From an uncultured Lachnospiraceae bacterium (lineage in GTDB: Bacteria; Bacillota; Clostridia; Lachnospirales; Lachnospiraceae), in NCBI GenBank assembly GCA_910586555.1, contig CAJUJY010000014.1, positions 4,226 through 68,225 of the forward strand: a stretch of DNA of 64,000 nucleotides, in the 5' to 3' direction. A model generated the notes under the pieces. It was not told the DNA's origin and did no database searches. It was given only the letters and a program-made list of their open reading frames with translations. The translations under genes and the position numbers were made by a program. Of the stretch, positions 1 to 7,993 are shown piece by piece (the first letter of the stretch is position 1; every line of letters begins with the position of its first letter).

Positions 1-939
1 GAAGTTTTAGGAGGAATTGGAGGTTTTTCAGGTGCGTTTTCAATGGAGCCGTTTAAGAAAATGGAAGAACCTGTGCTTTTATCAGGTACAGATGGCGTTG
101 GAACCAAATTAAAAATTGCTTTTGAAATGGACAAGCATGATACGGTAGGTATTGACTGTGTTGCAATGTGTGTAAACGATATTGCATGTACTGGCGGCGA
201 GCCTTTATTTTTCCTTGATTATATAGCGTGTGGAAAGAATGAACCAGAAAAAATTGCAGGGATTGTAAGTGGTATTGCAGAAGGGTGCAGGCAGGCAGGT
301 GCTGCCCTTATAGGCGGTGAAACGGCTGAAATGCCTGGTTTTTACCCGGCAAATGAATATGATCTTGCTGGTTTTGCGGTTGGGATTGCAGACCGCAAAA
401 GAATAATTACAGGAGAAAATATAAAACCAGGTGATGTAATAGTTGGAATAGCATCATCAGGTGTACACAGTAACGGGTTTTCACTTGTCCGCAAGGTATT
501 TGATGTAAGCCGTGCAAACCTTTCAAAAACTTTTGAATCACTTGGAGGCAGAAGCCTTGGTGAAACACTCCTTGAACCTACAAATATATATATTAATGCA
601 TTAAGGACAGTTAAAGAGGGCGGTGTTACTATAAAAGGCTGCTGCCATATTACAGGTGGTGGTTTTTATGAGAATATACCACGTATGCTGCCAGAAGGGG
701 TTAATGCCAGGATAAATACAGAAAGTTATGAAGTGCCTTCTATATTTAAAATGCTTGCAAAAGATGGAAATATTGAAAGGGACGCAATGTATAATACATT
801 TAATATGGGAATTGGCATGATGCTTGTAGTAAATGAGGCTGATGCAGATAAAACCGCCAGCTTGTTAGATGCATCAGGGCAGACTGGTATTATAGCTGGT
901 GAAATTACAGATGGTGAAAAGAAAGTTATACTAGCATAA
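1..939 (+). CDS. purM: phosphoribosylformylglycinamidine cyclo-ligase (AIR synthetase), 5' end cut by the window
   Basis: PurM closes the imidazole ring of FGAM with ATP to give AIR, the fifth step of purine synthesis, in the cytoplasm. The frame is open from base 1, so the start lies outside the window; 312 residues are visible and roughly 30 are missing compared with the usual length near 345. The family motif GTDGVGTKLK sits at visible residues 29-38. The substrate and dimer segments GGETAEMPGFY and SSGVHSNGFSLVRK follow, then the C-terminal GGGFYENIPRMLP segment. The methionine at position 43 is internal, not the start. It lies upstream of purN and purD in the same direction, so this is the end of a purine operon. 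Family assignment is secure. Confidence 0.96.
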   Translation, partial: EVLGGIGGFSGAFSMEPFKKMEEPVLLSGTDGVGTKLKIAFEMDKHDTVGIDCVAMCVNDIACTGGEPLFFLDYIACGKNEPEKIAGIVSGIAEGCRQAGAALIGGETAEMPGFYPANEYDLAGFAVGIADRKRIITGENIKPGDVIVGIASSGVHSNGFSLVRKVFDVSRANLSKTFESLGGRSLGETLLEPTNIYINALRTVKEGGVTIKGCCHITGGGFYENIPRMLPEGVNARINTESYEVPSIFKMLAKDGNIERDAMYNTFNMGIGMMLVVNEADADKTASLLDASGQTGIIAGEITDGEKKVILA

Positions 940-974
940 AAAATTTTACTAGTAAAGATAACTATATAAATGCT

Positions 975-1010
975 GCTTTGTACCTGTGCGCTGCCTGGTA
1001 CAAAGCTGCT
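975..1010 (+). terminator. hairpin with T-tail after purM
   Basis: GCTTTGTACC (975-984) pairs perfectly with GGTACAAAGC (997-1006), with a 12-base loop, and is followed by TGCTTTT. It has the form of an intrinsic terminator but lies inside a purine operon, so it may act as a partial terminator or attenuator between purM and purN. Activity is inferred. Confidence 0.5.
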
Positions 1011-1013
1011 TTT

Positions 1014-1075
1014 AACCTTATTAAGCCAGCCCTTTAAAAATGGCAATAAGGTTGGTTTGTAAGTGGGCAATCCGC
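1014..1075. repeat. dispersed repeat, short copy (family R)
   Basis: AACCTTATT (1014-1022) and AATAAGGTT (1045-1053) form a perfect 9-bp inverted repeat. The right side, CTTTAAAAATGGCAATAAGG continuing into a TTTGTAAGTGGGCAA segment, closely matches the copy near 11490-11526. It is a truncated member of the family that also occurs at 4403, 11445, 17129 and 54085. Confidence 0.6.
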
Positions 1076-1104
1076 TTGGCAGGCAGTGCAGAAATGAGGT
1101 AAAT

Positions 1105-1737
1105 ATGCAGAGGATAGCTGTATGTGTTTCTGGCGGAGGGACTAACCTCCAGGCAATTATAGACGGGATAGCAGATGGCACTATAAAAAACACAGAAATA
1201 GCAGTAGTTATAAGTAATAAAAAAGATGCATATGCACTTACACGTGCTATGAAGGCAGGACTTCCAGCATTATGTGAAAGCCCTAAAGATTACAAAGACA
1301 AAGATAGTTTTGCAGATGCAATGGCAGGAATATTTAAAAAATATAATATTGACCTGGTTGTATTTGCTGGCTATCTTGTAGTAGTTCCGGATAAATTAAT
1401 TAAAGAATACAGGAACCGTATTATAAATATACACCCCTCCCTTATCCCTGCACACTGCGGCATGGGATATTATGGGCTTAAAGTCCATGAAAGTGTGCTT
1501 GCAGCAGGAAATAAAGTTACAGGTGCTACAGTGCATTTTGTAGATGAAGAAGCTGACCATGGCCCAATTATATTACAAAAAGCTGTAGAGGTGTGTGAAG
1601 GTGATACACCAGAGGTTTTACAGAAACGTGTAATGGAACAGGCAGAGTGGAATATACTTCCAGAAGCGGTTAATTTAATTGGTGAAGGAAAAGTATATAT
1701 AGAGGGTAATATTGCACATATAAAACAGGAGGCTTGA
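1105..1737 (+). CDS. purN: phosphoribosylglycinamide formyltransferase
   Basis: PurN moves a formyl group from 10-formyl-THF to GAR, the third step of purine synthesis. The start chosen is ATG 1105, preceded by GAGG; the open frame extends upstream to 1063 but that part is repeat sequence. This gives 210 residues, normal for the family. The N-terminal loop VSGGGTNLQAI binds the substrate phosphate. Catalytic residues are His110 in NIHPSL and Asp151 in the ADHGP segment. The next gene, purD, begins 7 bases after the stop, so the two are co-translated. Gene order purM-purN-purD supports the call. Confidence 0.96.
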   Translation: MQRIAVCVSGGGTNLQAIIDGIADGTIKNTEIAVVISNKKDAYALTRAMKAGLPALCESPKDYKDKDSFADAMAGIFKKYNIDLVVFAGYLVVVPDKLIKEYRNRIINIHPSLIPAHCGMGYYGLKVHESVLAAGNKVTGATVHFVDEEADHGPIILQKAVEVCEGDTPEVLQKRVMEQAEWNILPEAVNLIGEGKVYIEGNIAHIKQEA

Positions 1738-1744
1738 AAATAAT

Positions 1745-3016
1745 ATGAAAGTTTTAATAGTTGGGAGCGGCGGGCGTGAACATGCCATTGCTTATAGTGT
1801 TTCTAAGAGCAAAAGGGCAGATAAAATTTACTGTGCACCAGGCAACGGCGGCATAGCAGGCATTGCAGAATGTGTAGATATCCCTGCAATGGAGTTTGGA
1901 AAGCTTGCAGATTTTGCTAAAGATAATGAAATAGACCTTACAATAATTGGAATGGATGACCCGCTTGTTGGAGGCATTGTTGATGTATTTGAAGAACGTG
2001 GCTTAAGGGTATTCGGGCCACGTAAAAACGCTGCCATAATTGAAGGTTCAAAGAGTTTTTCCAAAGACCTTATGAAGAAATATAACATACCAACATGCCA
2101 TTATGAAACATTTACATCACCGGAAGAAGCACTTTTATACCTTGAAAATGTTGAATTTCCAGTTGTATTAAAGGCAGACGGCCTTGCACTTGGCAAAGGT
2201 GTACTTATATGTAATAACTTGCAGGAAGCAGAAGCAGGTGTTGCCACACTTATGCTTGATAAACAGTTTGGTGATGCAGGTGATACTGTTGTAATAGAAG
2301 ATTTTATAACAGGGCCGGAAGTTTCAGTTTTATGTTTCTGTGATGGTACACATATTAAGCCTATGACAAGCGCACAAGACCACAAGCGTGCAAAAGACGG
2401 TGACAAAGGGCTTAATACAGGCGGCATGGGTACATTTTCACCAAGCCCGTTTTATACAGAGGAAATACAGAAGTTCTGTGAGGAAAAAATATACCAGCCT
2501 GTAATGGATGCAATGAAAGCAGAAGGCAGGGATTTTACAGGCGTGCTTTTTGCAGGGCTTATGCTGACAGAAGAAGGCCCTAAAGTACTTGAATTTAATG
2601 CAAGGTTTGGTGACCCGGAAGCACAGGTAGTCCTTCCACGCATGAAAAATGATATTTTAGATGTAATCGATGCATGTATAGATGGCAAGCTTGACAAGAT
2701 AAACCTTGAATTTGAAGATAATGCGGCTGTATGTGTTGTACTTGCATCAGACGGCTACCCGGAACATTATGAGAAAGGCAAGTTAATAACCGGGCTTGAA
2801 AGGTTTGAGGACAATGAAGGTTATTATGTATTCCATGCAGGCACTAAAAAGACAGAAGAAGGAATAGTAACAAACGGAGGAAGGGTACTAGGAATTACAG
2901 CTAAAGGAAAAGACCTTAAAGAAGCAAGGGCAAATGCCTATAAAGCAACAGAATGGGTGGAATTTGATAATAAATATATGAGAAATGATATTGGCAAATC
3001 TATTGACAAAGCATAG
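1745..3016 (+). CDS. purD: phosphoribosylamine--glycine ligase
   Basis: PurD joins phosphoribosylamine and glycine with ATP to form GAR, the second step of purine synthesis. The 423-residue length matches the family. The N-terminal domain begins with the GSGGREHA motif at residues 7-14. The central ATP-grasp domain contains PVVLKADGLALGKGV and the HKRAKDGDKGLNTGGMG segment. The metal-binding FNARFGDPEAQ lies near residue 285. Purine-operon position immediately after purN agrees. glyA follows after 9 bases with a GGAGGG ribosome binding site, which links glycine supply to glycine use here. Confidence 0.97.
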   Translation: MKVLIVGSGGREHAIAYSVSKSKRADKIYCAPGNGGIAGIAECVDIPAMEFGKLADFAKDNEIDLTIIGMDDPLVGGIVDVFEERGLRVFGPRKNAAIIEGSKSFSKDLMKKYNIPTCHYETFTSPEEALLYLENVEFPVVLKADGLALGKGVLICNNLQEAEAGVATLMLDKQFGDAGDTVVIEDFITGPEVSVLCFCDGTHIKPMTSAQDHKRAKDGDKGLNTGGMGTFSPSPFYTEEIQKFCEEKIYQPVMDAMKAEGRDFTGVLFAGLMLTEEGPKVLEFNARFGDPEAQVVLPRMKNDILDVIDACIDGKLDKINLEFEDNAAVCVVLASDGYPEHYEKGKLITGLERFEDNEGYYVFHAGTKKTEEGIVTNGGRVLGITAKGKDLKEARANAYKATEWVEFDNKYMRNDIGKSIDKA

Positions 3017-3025
3017 GAGGGAATT

Positions 3026-4267
3026 ATGTATTCGTTTGATGAAGTTAAAAACTTTGACCCGGAGATAGCAAAGGCTATAGAACAGGAAACAGGAAGGCAG
3101 AGGGACAATATAGAGCTTATTGCCTCAGAAAACCTTGTAAGCAAGGCTGTTATGGCAGCAATGGGAAGCACCCTTACAAATAAATATGCAGAAGGCTATC
3201 CTGGCAAAAGGTATTACGGCGGCTGCCAGTATGTAGATATTGCTGAAGACCTTGCAAGGGACAGGGCAATGGAACTTTTTGGCTGCACATATGCTAATGT
3301 ACAGCCTCATTCAGGTGCACAGGCAAATATGACAGTATTCTTTGCGCTTATGGAGCCAGGTGATACATTTATGGGAATGAACCTTGACCATGGCGGCCAT
3401 CTTACACATGGAAGCCCTGTAAACCTTTCGGGCAAATACTTTAAATGTGTGCCTTATGGTGTAAATGATGAAGGGTTTATTGATTATGATGAAGTAGAAA
3501 GAATTGCAAAGGAAAACAAGCCTAAATTAATAATAGCAGGTGCAAGCGCATATGCACGTAAAATAGATTTTAAACGTTTCCGTGAAATTGCAGACGGCGT
3601 TGGTGCTTACCTTATGGTTGATATGGCACATATTGCAGGGCTTGTTGCATCAGGATACCATGAAAGCCCAATTCCTTATGCGCATGTTACAACCACAACC
3701 ACACATAAAACACTGCGCGGGCCACGTGGCGGCATGATACTTTCAAGCAAGGAATTTGCAGAAGAGCATAAACTTAATAAAGCATTATTCCCTGGAATAC
3801 AGGGCGGCCCGCTTATGCATGTTATTGCTGCCAAGGCAGTATGTTTTAAAGAAGCACTTGATCCTTCATTTAAAGAATATGGCAAAAATATAATTGACAA
3901 TGCACAGGCACTTTGTAAAGGGCTTAAAGACAGGGGCATTAAAATTGTATCAGGAGGCACAGATAACCACCTTATGCTTGTAGACCTTGCAGACAAAGGG
4001 CTTACAGGCAAGGAAGTTGAAAAATGGCTTGACGAGGCACATATTACATGTAACAAAAATACAATTCCAAATGACCCTCAGTCCCCATTTGTAACAAGCG
4101 GAATACGCCTTGGTACAGCAGCTATTACAACAAGAGGCTTTAAAACAGATGATGCAGATAAAGTTGCAGAAGCAATAGCAATGGTCATTGAAAATCCAGA
4201 AGGCAATAAGGAGAGAGCAGCAGAAATAGTAAAAACACTTACAGATAAATATCCGCTTTATGAATAA
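3026..4267 (+). CDS. glyA: serine hydroxymethyltransferase
   Basis: GlyA converts serine and THF to glycine and 5,10-methylene-THF using PLP. It supplies both the glycine used by PurD and the one-carbon units used by PurN. The protein is 413 residues, the normal bacterial length. Visible family segments are NIELIASENLVS near the N-terminus, YAEGYPGKRYYGGC, and the PLP-lysine motif TTTTHKTLRGPRGG near residue 228. It starts at ATG 3026 after a good GGAGGG site, 9 bases after purD, and probably shares its transcript. The 420 bases after it hold a repeat and a terminator. Confidence 0.97.
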   Translation: MYSFDEVKNFDPEIAKAIEQETGRQRDNIELIASENLVSKAVMAAMGSTLTNKYAEGYPGKRYYGGCQYVDIAEDLARDRAMELFGCTYANVQPHSGAQANMTVFFALMEPGDTFMGMNLDHGGHLTHGSPVNLSGKYFKCVPYGVNDEGFIDYDEVERIAKENKPKLIIAGASAYARKIDFKRFREIADGVGAYLMVDMAHIAGLVASGYHESPIPYAHVTTTTTHKTLRGPRGGMILSSKEFAEEHKLNKALFPGIQGGPLMHVIAAKAVCFKEALDPSFKEYGKNIIDNAQALCKGLKDRGIKIVSGGTDNHLMLVDLADKGLTGKEVEKWLDEAHITCNKNTIPNDPQSPFVTSGIRLGTAAITTRGFKTDDADKVAEAIAMVIENPEGNKERAAEIVKTLTDKYPLYE

Positions 4268-4402
4268 AATACACAAGATTGAAACTGCACATGCTGGCAC
4301 AATTTTATAATGCCTGCCTGCATATAATATAGGACTGGCAGTTATAAACCAGCCATATTATCATTTTTTGGAATTTTTGCATTGCAATATAACCTGTTAT
4401 TT

Positions 4403-4578
4403 AACCTCATCAAGTAAGTCCCCCCTGCTTCTATATTGTGGAAACATAAGCGGTGGGCAGGGACTTACTTGTTTCAGTGGGAGTACAAGCTCCCACTGAA
4501 AAGCTGCAATAGCGGCTATGAGGTTATAAACAAGTAGCCAATGCCTGCTTGCAGGCAATGCGGATTGCGAATATCCGC
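4403..4578 (+). repeat. dispersed structured repeat, fullest copy (family R)
   Basis: Outer 8-bp inverted repeat AACCTCAT (4403-4410) / ATGAGGTT (4518-4525). Inside it are AAGTAAGTCCC (4412-4422) pairing with GGGACTTACTT (4460-4470), and a perfect 12-bp hairpin TTTCAGTGGGAG (4472-4483) / CTCCCACTGAAA (4490-4501) with loop TACAAG. A last small hairpin, GCGGAT (4560-4565) / ATCCGC (4573-4578), follows. The left part is nearly the same at 17129 and 54085, but the 12-bp stem sequence differs at 17188 while still pairing. A minus-strand reading frame over this region has no support and is not annotated. Confidence 0.7.
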
Positions 4579-4586
4579 TTGACATA

Positions 4587-4632
4587 CCCTGTAACCTGTA
4601 TATTTTTAAATTAAGAGGTTACAGGGATTTTT
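4587..4632 (+). terminator. intrinsic terminator downstream of glyA and the repeat
   Basis: CCCTGTAACCT (4587-4597) pairs perfectly with AGGTTACAGGG (4616-4626) and is followed by ATTTTT. The T-run is on the plus strand only, so it ends transcription coming from glyA through the repeat, just before the converging MATE gene. Confidence 0.7.
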
Positions 4633-4686
4633 AATTCCAGAAGTAAAAATATGGAACAATTTATACGGGCTGTTATTGGCAGAAAT

Positions 4687-6018
4687 TTACATATAGTGGT
4701 ATTTTTTCCTGTTGGCATAAAGAAATAATTGTGATATTACAAATGCAAATATTTCTGCTGCCACGTTAGCAAACCATATACCATTAAGCCCAAGCATTAG
4801 TGGCAGTATAAGTACTGAGGCTGTCTGGAATATAAGTGTACGCAGGAATGAAATTGCTGCTGAGATCCCTCCGTTATTAAGTGCTGTAAAAAATGAAGAT
4901 GTAAAAATATTTATTCCTGCCAGTATAAATGAAAATGAAAATATCCTGAAAGCATGTTTTGTCATATCAAATAGTTCTTTGTCATATCCTGTAAAAATTT
5001 TTGCAAGCGGGTGTGCAAGCAATTGTGCAAGAACCATCATAATAACCCCTGCTGCAAGCATAAGAAACCAGCTTTTTTTCAAAAGGCTTTTTAATTCTTT
5101 ATGGTTTTTAGCCCCATAATTATATCCTGCGATTGGTGATGTGCCTATTGTATAGCCGATAAATATTGCTATAAAAATAAATTGTATATACATAAGTACA
5201 CCATATGCTGCAACGCCGTTTTCCCCTGCAAATTTAAGAAGCTGGAAGTTATAAAGCATACTTACAAATGATGAAGATATATTAGACATAAGTTCTGAAG
5301 AACCATTTGCACATGCTTTTAATAATACTTTTATTTCAAATTTTGTCCTTACAAGCTGTAAAAGGCTATTGTTAGGGCGTATAAAATAAATTAATGGCAG
5401 CAGGCCTCCCATACATTCGCTTATTCCTGTAGCAAGTGCTGCACCTGCCACACCCCATCTTAAAAAACCTACAAATACGGCATCAAGTACCATATTTGTA
5501 ATACCTGCTGTTACTGTTGCTGCAAGCCCAAGCCCTGGCTTTTCGGCTGTTGTAAGAAAAGTCTGGAATACATTCTGTAACATAAAAGCAGCATTAAATG
5601 CTAAAGCTATTCTTCCATAAACAATGCAGTCATTAAGCATTGCATCAGTTGCCCCAAGAAATATTGCTATTTGTTTTATAAAAATAATCCCTATAATAGA
5701 AAAAATAATTCCAAGAAGCACTGTAAGTTTTACCATCATTGTAAAATAACGGTTTGCATTAACCCTGTCCCCTTCACCTGCTGTCTTAGCAACAAGGGAG
5801 CTTCCGCCTGTACCCACCATAAACCCAAAACCACCCATTACCATAATAAATGGCATAACCAGGTTTACAGCTGCAAAAGGCACCTTACCTACAAAGTTTG
5901 ATACAAACAGCCCGTCCACTACACCATAAATAGAAGTAAAAACCATCATTATAATTGGCGGGAAACAAAAACGCAGCAGTTTTTTTAATGTAAACCTGTC
6001 AGATAACTGTATACCCAT
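4687..6018 (-). CDS. MATE-family multidrug/Na+ antiporter
   Basis: This 443-residue integral membrane protein has about 12 hydrophobic segments. The N-terminal pattern LLRFCFPPIIMMVFTSIYGVVDGLFVSN is split over two segments and is typical of the MATE family, as is the later VGTGGSSLVAKTAGEGD loop. MATE proteins export cationic drugs or metabolites in exchange for Na+ or H+. The start codon overlaps the last base of the upstream MarR gene, so the two are co-translated, and MarR very likely controls its expression. The substrate cannot be read from the sequence. Confidence 0.9.
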   Translation of the reverse strand: MGIQLSDRFTLKKLLRFCFPPIIMMVFTSIYGVVDGLFVSNFVGKVPFAAVNLVMPFIMVMGGFGFMVGTGGSSLVAKTAGEGDRVNANRYFTMMVKLTVLLGIIFSIIGIIFIKQIAIFLGATDAMLNDCIVYGRIALAFNAAFMLQNVFQTFLTTAEKPGLGLAATVTAGITNMVLDAVFVGFLRWGVAGAALATGISECMGGLLPLIYFIRPNNSLLQLVRTKFEIKVLLKACANGSSELMSNISSSFVSMLYNFQLLKFAGENGVAAYGVLMYIQFIFIAIFIGYTIGTSPIAGYNYGAKNHKELKSLLKKSWFLMLAAGVIMMVLAQLLAHPLAKIFTGYDKELFDMTKHAFRIFSFSFILAGINIFTSSFFTALNNGGISAAISFLRTLIFQTASVLILPLMLGLNGIWFANVAAEIFAFVISQLFLYANRKKYHYM

Positions 6019-6497
6019 TATAACACCTCTTCCATATTTTCTTTTAAAAGCTTTGTAAACTTGCGTAACAGTGCAAAAAATGCCTGTTGTTCTTCTAAAT
6101 CCATTCCAGATAAAGCTTTCTGTTCACATGCAATAACTTTATCAATTGTTTCTTCTGCAAATTTTCTTCCTTTTTCAGTAAAATGTATTTGTTTACTGTT
6201 ACTTCCAGCTATTGTTACAAGTTTTATATAGCCTTCACTGGAAAGTTTTTTAAGTGCAGAATTAACAGTCTGTTTAGGCTGGTATAAAACATTACATATA
6301 TCACTTTGTGTAATTTTTTCATCTTCTTCACGTAACATATAAAATATCCAGAAAGCACAATTTGGAATACCAATATTTTTTGCAGCTTTATGGTATATTT
6401 CTTCATTTTCTTTAATAATGCTGTTATACTCTGATAAAAGTTTGTTTATACTTCTGTTAGTGCTATTATCTTTTGAATCTGGCTTTTTTCCTTGCAT
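6018..6497 (-). CDS. MarR-family transcriptional regulator
   Basis: This 159-residue winged-helix protein is first in a two-gene operon with the MATE exporter. The central region, KITQSDICNVLYQPKQTVNSALKKL (helix-turn-helix, about residues 60-85), followed by a wing containing TEKGRKFAEE, is the standard MarR layout. MarR proteins bind inverted repeats as dimers and release DNA when a small molecule binds. A promoter with an inverted repeat just downstream of the -10 box lies directly upstream of this gene, which fits autorepression. ATG follows AAGGAGG. Confidence 0.9.
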   Translation of the reverse strand: MQGKKPDSKDNSTNRSINKLLSEYNSIIKENEEIYHKAAKNIGIPNCAFWIFYMLREEDEKITQSDICNVLYQPKQTVNSALKKLSSEGYIKLVTIAGSNSKQIHFTEKGRKFAEETIDKVIACEQKALSGMDLEEQQAFFALLRKFTKLLKENMEEVL

Positions 6498-6523
6498 TTT
6501 TTAGTACCTCCTTAATATAATCT

Positions 6524-6582
6524 GGATATTATCCGAAATCGGACTTATATGGCAGTATATTATATTTTATAATTTTTGTCAA
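6524..6582 (-). promoter_or_regulatory. promoter and probable MarR operator
   Basis: On the minus strand the -35 box TTGACA (6577-6582) and the -10 box TATACT (6554-6559) are separated by exactly 17 bases. Just downstream are two overlapping inverted repeats: TCCGA/TCGGA with a 2-base centre (6532-6543) and GGATA/TATCC with a 1-base centre (6524-6534). Their place over the likely start of transcription is that expected for a repressor site. The promoter is seen directly; the operator role is inferred. Confidence 0.7.
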
Positions 6583-6608
6583 TTAATTATTGTAAATATG
6601 CACGCCCG

Positions 6609-6690
6609 TTTCATAAATTTTTAATTGTATATAAACAAGAGATAACTATAAATTATCTATTATCTGTATTGTAAATTTATAAAACAGCCA
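6609..6690 (+). repeat. intact copy of an ~80-bp repeat also found split at 54247/55006
   Basis: The left half, TTTCATAA through AAGAGATAA, matches 54247-54283 with only a few differences. The right half, GATAACTATAAATTATC (6641-6657) and following bases, matches 55007-55056. The centre is an inverted repeat, GATAA/TTATC. In the copy at 54 kb the two halves are separated by about 700 bases. Confidence 0.6.
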
Positions 6691-6742
6691 TGTGTAAATC
6701 TGGTGCATGGTGCAAATTTTATGAAAAAAAATATATTCCCTC

Positions 6743-6792
6743 TTGACTTATTACTTTAAAATTGGTAAATTATTTACAGAGCAACCGATTGC
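6743..6792 (+). promoter_or_regulatory. promoter and LacI-type operator for the regulator/galactanase operon
   Basis: TTGACT (6743-6748), a 17-base spacer and TAAATT (6766-6771) form a sigma-A type promoter. Ten bases downstream is GCAACCGATTGC (6781-6792), an imperfect palindrome with a central CG, the shape bound by LacI/GalR-family repressors. This suggests that the LacI gene represses itself and the following galactanase. Confidence 0.7.
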
Positions 6793-6831
6793 GCAATAAG
6801 GCTGCTTTTGGCGGCAGTGGGAGGGTATAAA

Positions 6832-7827
6832 TTGAATAAAAATATTACAATAGCAGATGTGGCACAGAATCTTGGGATATCAAAGACAACTGTTTCCAGG
6901 GCCATGTCAGGAAAAGGACGTATAAGTGAAGCTACAAGGCAGAGAGTAAAAGCTTATATGGAAGAGAATAATTATAAACCAAATATTATAGCACAGGGGC
7001 TTGCAAAGTCAAAGACATATAATATAGGTGTTGTTATGCCTTCTGATTATGGGATTGAAGATATGTCATATTTCCAGGACTGTCTTGTAGGTCTTCAGGA
7101 AATGGCGTCATTATATGAATATGATATAATTTTAACAGTTTGTAATAATAATGATTTAGGACAGCTTAAGCGGATAATATCAAATGGCAAAGTTGATGGC
7201 GTCATACTTATGCGTACCCTTATAGAAGATGAAGCAGTAAAGCTCTTATTAAAACAGGAATTTCCATTTGTAGTTATTGGGATATCTGGATATAATAACG
7301 TTATACAGATAGAACACAACCATTTTGAAGGGTGTAAAGAACTTACTTTAATGCTGCTTATGAAGAATTTCCGGCGTATAGCAGTAATTGGCGGAAGTGG
7401 TGCGCATATGGTTACGTCAAGCCGTATTAAAGGATATAAAGCAGCATATGGTGAATTTGGGATAACTGTACCAAAGGAACTTATATATCTTGACCAGGAT
7501 AACCAAATAATGATTGAAAGGGCTGTTGATAATATATTCATTACAGGGGCAGATTGTATAATATGTATGGATGACGCAATATGTTCAGTTGTGCTTAATA
7601 AACTTAGAAAAGAAGATATAGAAGTTCCAGGTGATATTAAGATAGCATCATTTTTTGACAGCATGCTTCTTAAAAACAATGTACCTGCAATTACATCACT
7701 TTCATTTGATGTGCGGGAAATTGGAAGGACTGCCTGCAAGACACTTATAGACCTGCTTGGCGGGAGTAATGTTAAAGAAATTACTTATCTGGGCTATAAA
7801 ATAGAACTTAAGGAATCCACAAGATAA
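6832..7827 (+). CDS. LacI-family transcriptional regulator
   Basis: TTG 6832 is chosen as start because GGGAGGG lies 6 bases upstream and the DNA-binding motif begins right after it; the frame is open a little further. The 331-residue product has the LacI helix-turn-helix ITIADVAQNLGISKTTVSRA at residues 4-23, a hinge helix near residue 50, then a periplasmic-binding-protein-like sugar-binding domain. It is transcribed from a promoter with a LacI-type operator and followed by a galactanase gene and galE. The probable inducer is a galacto-oligosaccharide or galactose derivative, which is inference from context. Confidence 0.92.
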   Translation: MNKNITIADVAQNLGISKTTVSRAMSGKGRISEATRQRVKAYMEENNYKPNIIAQGLAKSKTYNIGVVMPSDYGIEDMSYFQDCLVGLQEMASLYEYDIILTVCNNNDLGQLKRIISNGKVDGVILMRTLIEDEAVKLLLKQEFPFVVIGISGYNNVIQIEHNHFEGCKELTLMLLMKNFRRIAVIGGSGAHMVTSSRIKGYKAAYGEFGITVPKELIYLDQDNQIMIERAVDNIFITGADCIICMDDAICSVVLNKLRKEDIEVPGDIKIASFFDSMLLKNNVPAITSLSFDVREIGRTACKTLIDLLGGSNVKEITYLGYKIELKESTR

Positions 7828-7901
7828 AAAGACAAAAAATAAAAACATAATTTTTTAGATGTTATTTTTTGTACAGGCAGGAAGTAGCAGAATGGGGGAT
7901 A

Positions 7902-7936
7902 GTGTGAAAAAACCATACACGAAAGTTTTTTCACAC
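7902..7936 (+). other. perfect 12-bp hairpin upstream of the galactanase leader
   Basis: GTGTGAAAAAAC (7902-7913) pairs with GTTTTTTCACAC (7925-7936) across an 11-base loop. No T-run follows, so it is not a normal terminator. A hairpin also stands just before the conserved leader at 26323 and 45045. Confidence 0.6.
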
Positions 7937-7940
7937 GGCA

Positions 7941-7993
7941 GATTTGTGCCTGCGGCCCAAAGTCTGCGGGCATTGGAAAGGCATGGGGATTTT
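7941..7993 (+). promoter_or_regulatory. conserved intercistronic leader element, copy 1 (before galactanase)
   Basis: The element runs GATTTGTGCCTGCGGC ... GTCTGCGGGCATTGGAAAGG ... ATTTT and ends directly at ATG 7994. The same sequence precedes the start codons at 26401, 45120, 48975 (shortened) and 57438. GTGCCT near its 5' end can pair with AGGCAT, which covers part of the GGAAAGG ribosome-binding purines. It lies between two genes in the same direction. Confidence 0.75.

Noticed and set aside
4397..4585. 62-codon minus-strand frame over the repeat at 4.4 kb
   Set aside because: It is entirely repeat and hairpin sequence, with no ribosome binding site.
7859..7993. N-terminal extension of the galactanase in the open frame from 7859
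   Set aside because: The segment is a hairpin plus the conserved leader found before other genes in different frames, so it is untranslated.
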